12,467 bases of DNA from an uncultured Clostridia bacterium (GTDB taxonomy: Bacteria > Bacillota > Clostridia > Christensenellales > Borkfalkiaceae). Shown here in pieces: positions 1 through 4,881 of this stretch (the first letter of the stretch is position 1; each line of letters starts with the position of its first letter). The position numbers were made by a program, and so were the translations under genes. The notes beneath the pieces are model-generated. The model did not search any database. It had not been told where the DNA came from and saw only the letters and a program-made list of their open reading frames with translations. Where the stretch lies: assembly GCA_934249215.1 (NCBI GenBank), contig CAKQKN010000043.1:1-12467 (forward strand). Reading direction: 5' to 3'.

Positions 1-249
1 CGCAAGAACGACGATCTCGGGTTTTTCTTCCTCGAGTTTTTGCTTATACGCCGAAATCGCGGCTCCGTCGCTCAGATCGATCGACAGCGGCACGATTTTC
101 ACGTCGACGAGCGACGCAAGTTCTTCGAGCCTGTCCGTTCTCCTCGCGATAGCCCAAACTTCGTCGACTTTTTCTTTTTTTGATATCTGCACGACGAACT
201 CTTTGCCGAGTCCGCTGCTCGCTCCCGTCACAACGATGATTCTTTTCAT
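1..249 (-). CDS. Short-chain dehydrogenase/reductase (SDR), N-terminal part, cut by window edge
   Basis: The first 83 codons of a classical SDR are present; the gene runs off the left edge. The Rossmann nucleotide-binding motif TGASSGLG lies at residues 8-15 after a short hydrophobic beta strand (MKRIIVV). Basic residues follow the second strand (ARR, near residues 35-37), a pattern often linked to NADP(H) preference. An IDLSD segment near residues 57-61 fits the adenine-contacting aspartate. The catalytic Ser-Tyr-Lys residues lie outside the window, so activity and substrate cannot be judged. The start is ATG at 249, with GGGAGG about 6 bases upstream. It is a cytoplasmic oxidoreductase by family. 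It has its own sigma-A promoter, interleaved with the sigK terminator, so it is probably a separate transcription unit from sigK. Confidence 0.85.
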   Translation of the reverse strand, partial: MKRIIVVTGASSGLGKEFVVQISKKEKVDEVWAIARRTDRLEELASLVDVKIVPLSIDLSDGAAISAYKQKLEEEKPEIVVLA

Positions 250-270
250 TTTCCGCCTCCCGTCGCCCGG

Positions 271-300
271 CCCGAACGACCACGAACGACCACGAACGAC
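271..300. repeat. 10-bp tandem repeat, three copies, in the SDR leader
   Basis: Three consecutive copies of a 10-bp unit are seen on the plus strand: CCCGAACGAC, CACGAACGAC, CACGAACGAC. The last two are identical and the first differs at one base. The array lies between the SDR promoter (308-336) and its start codon at 249. It would therefore form the first about 30 nt of the mRNA. It does not touch the GGGAGG ribosome binding site. Confidence 0.9.
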
Positions 301-307
301 TTCCGAT

Positions 308-336
308 ATTCTATCAAAAAAAACGACGATTGTCAA
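308..336 (-). promoter_or_regulatory. Sigma-A promoter of the SDR gene
   Basis: On the minus strand TTGACA (331-336) is followed by a 17-bp spacer and TAGAAT (308-313). This is a perfect -35 and a 5/6 -10 at ideal spacing. The predicted start is near 301, giving a leader of about 50 nt to the ATG at 249. The -35 hexamer lies in the loop and stem of the upstream sigK terminator, and the T8 tract of that terminator forms part of the spacer. Confidence 0.8.
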
Positions 337-346
337 AGAATCGTCG
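316..346 (-). terminator. Intrinsic terminator of sigK
   Basis: On the minus strand a perfect 8-bp stem (CGACGATT at 339-346 paired with AATCGTCG at 324-331) encloses a 7-nt loop. Eight T residues follow (316-323). It begins 19 bases after the sigK stop codon. This is a textbook rho-independent terminator; the next gene's promoter shares these bases. Confidence 0.9.
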
Positions 347-365
347 CCCCGCTTTAAATAAACTT

Positions 366-1067
366 TCAATAAAACTCTATTCTGTTTTCCGTTATATATT
401 TTTTGAGCTTTTCGAGCGATTTTTTCTCTATCCGCGATATGTACGAGCGCGAAATCTTAAGAAGAGAAGCGACCTCGCGCTGACAAAGGGGCGCGTTGCC
501 CTTAAGCCCGAAACGAAGAACGATCACCGTATATTCTCTGTCCGTAAGACAAGCTTTCACGATCGCGAGAAGTTTTTCGCGGAACACGCTCTGTTCCACC
601 TGCGACAAAACGCTTTCTTCGTCGACGGCGAGAAGTTCCATAAGGCTGAGTTCGTTGCCCTCTTTGTCCGTTCCGATCACCTCGGATATGGAAACGTCCG
701 CTTTATATTTTTTGTTCGAGCGAAGAAGCATCAGAATTTCGTTTTCGATGCACCGCGCGGTGTAAGTGGCAAGCTGTGTTCCTTTCGACGCGTCGAACGT
801 GTTGATCGCCTTGACGAGCCCTATCGTTCCGACCGAAATAAGATCGTCGTTATCGTACGCGCCCTGATATTTTTTGACCACGTGCGCAACCAGACGCAGG
901 TTGTGTCTGATGAGTTTTTCGCGCGCCTCGGCGTCGCCGTTCTTGCAAGCGATAAGACAAACGCGTTCTTCCTCTTTCGAAAGCGGTTTCGGAAAGCTGT
1001 CCCCCGCGAGCGAGCCGCAAAAAAACACGATCTTCCCGATTATGAAAGATAAAAAATCAACGAACAT
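366..1067 (-). CDS. sigK: RNA polymerase sporulation sigma factor SigK (pro-sigma-K)
   Basis: This 233-residue protein is a sigma-70 family factor. In spore formers sigma-K directs late mother-cell genes such as coat and cortex functions. A hydrophobic N-terminus (about residues 1-20) precedes SFPKPLS, matching the pro-sequence/mature junction of B. subtilis pro-sigma-K (NAFPQPLS), which SpoIVFB cleaves. Region 2 spans about residues 54-124, including NLRLVAHVVKKY, DDLISVGTIGLVKAI and ARCIENEILM. Region 4 with its helix-turn-helix is near 195-214 (CQREVASLLKISRSYISRIEKK). I chose ATG 1067 over an in-frame ATG at 1139 because AAGGGG sits 7 bases upstream and the pro-sequence alignment begins here. 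The gene is continuous, with no skin-type interruption. It lies 90 bp downstream of trhP and probably has its own promoter. Confidence 0.95.
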   Translation of the reverse strand: MFVDFLSFIIGKIVFFCGSLAGDSFPKPLSKEEERVCLIACKNGDAEAREKLIRHNLRLVAHVVKKYQGAYDNDDLISVGTIGLVKAINTFDASKGTQLATYTARCIENEILMLLRSNKKYKADVSISEVIGTDKEGNELSLMELLAVDEESVLSQVEQSVFREKLLAIVKACLTDREYTVIVLRFGLKGNAPLCQREVASLLKISRSYISRIEKKSLEKLKKYITENRIEFY

Positions 1068-1086
1068 GATTCGTCCCCTTAACGAT

Positions 1087-1115
1087 ATCTTATGCCTCGG
1101 GAAGGAATTATATTC
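1087..1115 (-). promoter_or_regulatory. Candidate sigma-E-type promoter for sigK
   Basis: On the minus strand GAATATA (1109-1115) is followed by 14 bp and CATAAGAT (1087-1094). The mother-cell sigma-E consensus is roughly KMATATT, N14-15, CATACANT, so the -35 matches 6/7 and the -10 keeps CATA and the final T. Sigma-E transcription of sigK is established in B. subtilis. Caveat: the predicted start, near 1080, coincides with the ribosome binding site and leaves only about 13 nt of leader. The assignment is an inference from motif similarity. Confidence 0.4.
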
Positions 1116-1121
1116 GTCGTT

Positions 1122-1140
1122 CTTGCCCGCTACGAGCAAG
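1122..1140 (-). other. Hairpin in the trhP-sigK gap
   Basis: In the minus-strand transcript CUUGCUCG (1133-1140) pairs with CGGGCAAG (1122-1129), including one G-U pair, across a 3-nt loop. It starts 17 bases after the trhP stop. No T tract follows, so it is not a clear intrinsic terminator. It could mark the 3' end of the trhP message after processing. Confidence 0.35.
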
Positions 1141-1157
1141 CAAAAAGCCGCACGCCG

Positions 1158-2378
1158 TTATTTACGCAGAATGTCGCCGTGAGAGAGTTTCACGTCCGTA
1201 TAGATTCTGATTTTTTGCTGAACGAGTTTTGCGTCGGTTATTTCCGCGCCGCTTTCGTCGTCCGCCATGCGCGAAACCTCGATTATCTCGTTAAAACTAT
1301 CGGACGGAGAAAGCACCTCGAGTTTTTCGCCGACCTTGAATCTGTTCCGCATTTCGACGAGAACGTAACTTCCGTTTTCGTCCGAGCCGCTTCCCAGAAC
1401 GAACGCGGCAAAAGTGCGCTCGCCCCGACTTTGCGAATCGGAATAGTTGACGGTCGAATCGTTGTTCCCGAGCGTATACGCCGTTGTAAACGCGCGGTGA
1501 GCGGTTTTCGCGACTTCCTCGTCGAACACTTTGTCGTTTTTATAGTCCGCTCCGCATGCTTCGTATCTGTCGATCGCGCGGCGGTAAGCGTTGACGACGG
1601 TCGCGAGATAATACTCGCTCTTCATTCGACCCTCGATCTTGAGCGACACCGCGCCGCTTTTCTTCACCTCGTCGAGATAATCGATCAGATTGAGATCTTT
1701 GCTGTTAAAAATGTACGTTCCGCGCTCGTCCTCTTCGACGGGCAGAAACTCGCCGCCCTTGTTCTTTTCGCGTATCTCGTATTCCCATCTGCAACACTGA
1801 ACGCAGCTGCCGCGGTTTCCGTCGCGCCCCGTGAGATAGTTGGACAAAAGGCAACGCCCGCTGTAAGAAATGCACATCGCGCCGTGGACGAACACTTCGA
1901 TTTCACCGCCGCAATAGTCGGAAATCTCTTTCACTTCGGCAAGCGACAGCTCGCGCGCGAGAACGATTCTCTTCACGCCGAGACCCACCCAGAACTTCGC
2001 CGAATACTTATTGAGCGTGCAAGCCTGCGTCGACAAATGAATGTCGAGCCGCGGACAAGTGCGCGCGCAGAGCGAAACCACGCCGGGATCGGACAAAATC
2101 ACCGCGTCCGCGCCCGCCGATTCGAGAAATTTAAGATATTCTCCTATCCTTTCGAAATCGCGGTTCCGCGCGAGAATATTGACGGCAACGTATATTTTTT
2201 TGCCCGCCGCGTGAACGTATTCGATCGCTTTTTTCATCTCTTCGTTGTCGAAATTATCCGAAAACGCGCGCAGAGAAAACGCCGTGCCGCCGACGTAAAC
2301 CGCGTCCGCACCGTAATATATCGCCGTTTTCAGTTTGTCGAAATTCCCCGCGGGGGCAAGTAATTCAAAGTTTTTCAT
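1158..2378 (-). CDS. trhP: Peptidase U32-family tRNA hydroxylation protein TrhP
   Basis: This 406-residue protein is a full-length U32 family member, close in size to B. subtilis YrrO (TrhP2). Despite the family name, characterised members (YrrN/YrrO, E. coli YegQ) are not proteases but hydroxylate U34 of tRNA to 5-hydroxyuridine. The N-terminus shows ELLAPAGNFDKLK and GADAVYVGG (TIM-barrel type). The U32 signature lies at residues 161-179 (EVFVHGAMC, then SGRCLLS). Cysteines at 169, 176, 192, 195 and 196 form the cluster expected to hold an iron-sulfur centre. YLTGRDGNRG follows the signature. A C-terminal U32 extension (RNRFKVGEKLEVLSP) is present. Only one U32 gene is seen here, whereas B. 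subtilis has two. It lies 92 bp downstream of trmR, whose product acts next in the pathway. No good Shine-Dalgarno sequence precedes ATG 2378, although the N-terminus matches the family there. Confidence 0.87.
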   Translation of the reverse strand: MKNFELLAPAGNFDKLKTAIYYGADAVYVGGTAFSLRAFSDNFDNEEMKKAIEYVHAAGKKIYVAVNILARNRDFERIGEYLKFLESAGADAVILSDPGVVSLCARTCPRLDIHLSTQACTLNKYSAKFWVGLGVKRIVLARELSLAEVKEISDYCGGEIEVFVHGAMCISYSGRCLLSNYLTGRDGNRGSCVQCCRWEYEIREKNKGGEFLPVEEDERGTYIFNSKDLNLIDYLDEVKKSGAVSLKIEGRMKSEYYLATVVNAYRRAIDRYEACGADYKNDKVFDEEVAKTAHRAFTTAYTLGNNDSTVNYSDSQSRGERTFAAFVLGSGSDENGSYVLVEMRNRFKVGEKLEVLSPSDSFNEIIEVSRMADDESGAEITDAKLVQQKIRIYTDVKLSHGDILRK

Positions 2379-2403
2379 AAGTTGGTTAAGTAAACGAACG
2401 GAA

Positions 2404-2435
2404 CGCGCAAAATCGATTTGCGCGCTCGTTTTGCG
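2404..2435 (-). promoter_or_regulatory. Mutually exclusive hairpins between trmR and trhP
   Basis: CGCGCAAA (2404-2411) and TTTGCGCG (2417-2424) form a perfect 8-bp stem with a 5-nt loop. CGCAAAA (2406-2412) can instead pair with TTTTGCG (2429-2435) in a perfect 7-bp stem. The two share bases, so only one can form. In the minus transcript the region is followed by a loosely T-rich stretch and, 25 nt later, by the trhP start codon. It may act as a weak attenuator or translation control; this is inference. Confidence 0.35.
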
Positions 2436-2470
2436 TTATGTGATTTTACGGAGTTTATAACCCGCACGTT

Positions 2471-3088
2471 TTATGCGTTCTTATATGCGATGAGAACGCC
2501 GTCGCCGACGTCGAGAAGGGACGTCGAATAATTTTCGTCCGCCACCAGATCGTCGATAAACGCGCGCATGTTGCGAACGATCGTCATGTCCGAGTGCGGC
2601 GGTTTTCCTCCCGCCACAAGCCCGCGGAAAAGCACGTTGTCGGCAAACAGCACGCCGCCGACGGACAAAAGCCGCTTTATATCGGGCAGATAGTCGTAAT
2701 ACCGCGCTTTCGCTCCGTCGAGAAACACGAAATCGAAAAACGGTTCGTAGCACCGGACGACGTCGCCTGCGTCGGCAAGTATCGCGCGGACCCTGTTTTC
2801 GACGCCGTACTTTCTGAAATTCCCGACGGCTTCGCGATAGCTCGTTTCGTCCTGCTCGACGGTCACGAGCCGCGCGTCGCATGCCTGAAGCATACAAACC
2901 CCGCTCATGCCGACCGCCGTCCCTATTTCGAGAATCTTTTTCGGCTTTCGCATCTTTACCGTCAAAAGAAGCAGATTAAGGCTTTCGTCCAAAATGACGG
3001 GAATACCCGCAGATATCGCTTCCTCGCGGCGTTTTCTGATCGACTCGTCAATATCGAGCGACACTTTCGATTGAGTGAACTTGCTCAT
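2471..3088 (-). CDS. trmR: tRNA 5-hydroxyuridine methyltransferase TrmR (YrrM-like O-methyltransferase)
   Basis: This 205-residue protein is a class I SAM-dependent O-methyltransferase of the metal-dependent (catechol O-methyltransferase-like) family. SAM motif I is ILEIGTAVGMSG at residues 52-63, and VEQD (77-80) ends the second strand. FVFLDGAK (120-127) carries D124, and ADNVLF (149-154) carries D150 and N151; these are the expected metal ligands. The B. subtilis homologue TrmR methylates 5-hydroxyuridine-34 of tRNA to 5-methoxyuridine, and the adjacent trhP supports that role here. The start at ATG 3088 is 22 bp after the rnjA stop, so it should be co-transcribed. The only SD-like sequence, AGGA (3101-3104), is rather far at 12 nt. 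A generic small-molecule methyltransferase is the alternative reading. Confidence 0.85.
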   Translation of the reverse strand: MSKFTQSKVSLDIDESIRKRREEAISAGIPVILDESLNLLLLTVKMRKPKKILEIGTAVGMSGVCMLQACDARLVTVEQDETSYREAVGNFRKYGVENRVRAILADAGDVVRCYEPFFDFVFLDGAKARYYDYLPDIKRLLSVGGVLFADNVLFRGLVAGGKPPHSDMTIVRNMRAFIDDLVADENYSTSLLDVGDGVLIAYKNA

Positions 3089-3110
3089 TTCGACCGGGCA
3101 TCCTGCGTTA

Positions 3111-4769
3111 TCAGATAACCGTGATCACGGGAATGATCATCGGCGTGTTTTTGGTCTTTTTAAAGATAAGGTTTTTGAGGTTTTTGCGCAGCTGATGTCT
3201 GCACTCCTGATTGTCGCCTATGTCTTTTATATCGAAATCGGAAATCGTTCTGACGACCGAGGCTTTGCAATCGTTTAAAAGCGCGTCGCCGAGGCTTATT
3301 CCCTTGCAGATGAACGACGGATCCTGAATGCTTTCGCCCGTTTCGGCGGAAACGCAGACGATAGCGACGATGATTCCGTCCTCGGCAAGGTGTATTCTGT
3401 CGCGCACGACGGTGGTCGTGTCGTCGATCGTAAGCCCGTCGACGAGTTTACTGCCCGCGTGGAACTGCTCGCCTTTCTTAAGCGACCGTTCGTTAAGCTC
3501 GACCGTGTCGCCTATGTCGCAGATGAGCATATTGCTTTCGCGCATGCCGAGGTCTTTCGCAAGCTGACAATGCTTTTTAAGGTGTCTGTATTCGCCGTGC
3601 ACGGGAATGAAAAATTTCGGTTTGACGAGCGAATGCAGAATTTTCAGTTCTTCCTGACAAGCGTGTCCGGAAACGTGAATGCTGTTGAGATCGTCGTAAA
3701 CGACTTCCGCACCCTTGCGGTACAGATTGTTTATAACGTTGTATATGCTCTTTTCGTTCCCGGGAATGGGGCTTGCGGAAATGACGACCGTGTCGTTCGG
3801 TCCGATTTTTACCTGCGTGTGATCGTCGGACGCCATTCTCGTGAGCGCGCTCATCGGCTCGCCCTGACTGCCCGTCGAGATAATCACGAGGTCTTTGTCC
3901 TGAATGTTCTTGATCTTTTCGATATCAACGAGCACGCCGTCGGGAATTTCCATTTCGCCGATCTTCGCCGCGGCTTCCGTAACGTTGATCATACTGCGCC
4001 CCGACAAAGCGACTTTTCTCTTATATTTCGCCGCCGTATTGATTATCTGCTGTATGCGGTAAACGTTGCTCGCAAACGTCGCGATGATAAGACGGCGCCG
4101 CGTGTTGGCGGCAAAAAGCCCCTCGAAAGTTTCTTTTACCACCTGCTCGCTCATCGTGTAGCCTTTGCGCTCCACGTTCGTCGATTCGCACATAAGAAGA
4201 AGCACGCCTTTTTTGCCGAGTTCAGAAAAGCGGGTTATGTCCGCGATCTCCCCGTTAATCGGCGTGAGATCGACTTTGAAGTCGCCCGAATGCACGATAA
4301 CGCCGACAGGCGTCGTTATGGCAAGCGCGCAAGAACCGGGAATCGAATGGTTGACGTTGATGAATTCCACCTGAAAGCAACCGAGTTTGATTTTGCTCGA
4401 CGGCTTGACCGCGTTGAGTTTGCAACCCTTGACGCCCTGCTCGCGCAGTTTGTTTTCGGACAGCGCAAGCGTGAGCCGCGTTCCGTACACGGGTACGTTT
4501 TTAAGATCTTTCATCAGATACGGAAGCCCGCCGATATGATCCTCGTGCCCGTGCGTGAGAACGATTCCGCGAACTTTGTCTTTGTTCGCGAGCACGTATC
4601 CGTAATCGGGTATCACGAGATCGATTCCCGGCATATCGATGGACGGAAAGGTCAGACCGACGTCCACGACGATTATGTCGTTGCCGTATTCGAACGCGGT
4701 CATATTCTTACCGATCTCCCCGACTCCTCCCAAAAATCTGATTTTTAAGTTTTTATTTTTACCTTTCAT
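3111..4769 (-). CDS. rnjA: Ribonuclease J
   Basis: This 552-residue beta-CASP metallo-beta-lactamase nuclease matches the usual RNase J length of about 555. RNase J combines 5'-3' exonuclease and endonuclease activity and is central to mRNA turnover and rRNA processing in Firmicutes. LTHGHEDHIGG at 71-81 holds H73, H75, D77 and H78. H141 (HSIPGSCA), D163 (SGDF) and H391 (PVHGEYRH) complete the two-zinc site. Beta-CASP elements include STGSQGEP (298-305) and SGHA (367-370). The start is ATG 4769 because AGGAG lies 5 bases upstream; an in-frame ATG at 4817 would extend the protein through the leader hairpin and lacks an SD. The C-terminal domain is short, as in the bacterial family. It begins an operon with trmR and trhP. 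The leader carries a strong hairpin, and no convincing promoter was found between the valS terminator and the start. Confidence 0.95.
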   Translation of the reverse strand: MKGKNKNLKIRFLGGVGEIGKNMTAFEYGNDIIVVDVGLTFPSIDMPGIDLVIPDYGYVLANKDKVRGIVLTHGHEDHIGGLPYLMKDLKNVPVYGTRLTLALSENKLREQGVKGCKLNAVKPSSKIKLGCFQVEFINVNHSIPGSCALAITTPVGVIVHSGDFKVDLTPINGEIADITRFSELGKKGVLLLMCESTNVERKGYTMSEQVVKETFEGLFAANTRRRLIIATFASNVYRIQQIINTAAKYKRKVALSGRSMINVTEAAAKIGEMEIPDGVLVDIEKIKNIQDKDLVIISTGSQGEPMSALTRMASDDHTQVKIGPNDTVVISASPIPGNEKSIYNVINNLYRKGAEVVYDDLNSIHVSGHACQEELKILHSLVKPKFFIPVHGEYRHLKKHCQLAKDLGMRESNMLICDIGDTVELNERSLKKGEQFHAGSKLVDGLTIDDTTTVVRDRIHLAEDGIIVAIVCVSAETGESIQDPSFICKGISLGDALLNDCKASVVRTISDFDIKDIGDNQECRHQLRKNLKNLIFKKTKNTPMIIPVITVI

Positions 4770-4782
4770 TTTACTCCTGTTC

Positions 4783-4813
4783 ATATCGGGCAAATCAATC
4801 CGAAGCCCGATAT
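4783..4813 (-). promoter_or_regulatory. Perfect 9-bp hairpin immediately upstream of the rnjA ribosome binding site
   Basis: ATATCGGGC (4783-4791) and GCCCGATAT (4805-4813) are perfect inverted repeats separated by 13 nt. In the rnjA mRNA the 3' end of the hairpin lies about 5 nt before the AGGAG ribosome binding site (4773-4777). No T tract follows, so it is not a terminator. Its position suggests control of translation or of mRNA 5' stability. No known riboswitch or binding motif was recognised. Confidence 0.6.
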
Positions 4814-4822
4814 TCAATACCG

Positions 4823-4864
4823 AAAAAAGAGCGACGCGCGCTTGGTTGCGTCCGCGAACCGCTC
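4823..4864 (-). terminator. Intrinsic terminator after valS
   Basis: In the minus transcript GAGCG (4860-4864) pairs with CGCTC (4829-4833). Inside this, a GC-rich inner stem forms, either CGCG/CGCG or GACGC/GCGTC. The hairpin is followed directly by six T residues (4823-4828). It starts 17 nt after the valS stop codon. It ends only 53 bp before the rnjA start, so some readthrough may feed rnjA. Confidence 0.75.
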
Positions 4865-4881
4865 CTTCATAAGTTTAATTT

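Noticed and set aside
1068..1139. An upstream in-frame ATG for sigK at 1139
   Set aside because: The alignment with pro-sigma-K and the AAGGGG ribosome binding site both favour ATG 1067.
4770..4817. An upstream in-frame ATG for rnjA at 4817
   Set aside because: It would translate the leader hairpin, lacks an SD and makes the protein longer than the family norm.
4814..4870. An 18-residue minus-strand frame (ATG at 4870) across the valS terminator, a possible leader peptide for rnjA
   Set aside because: No SD precedes the ATG, and the frame simply reads through the terminator stem and T tract.
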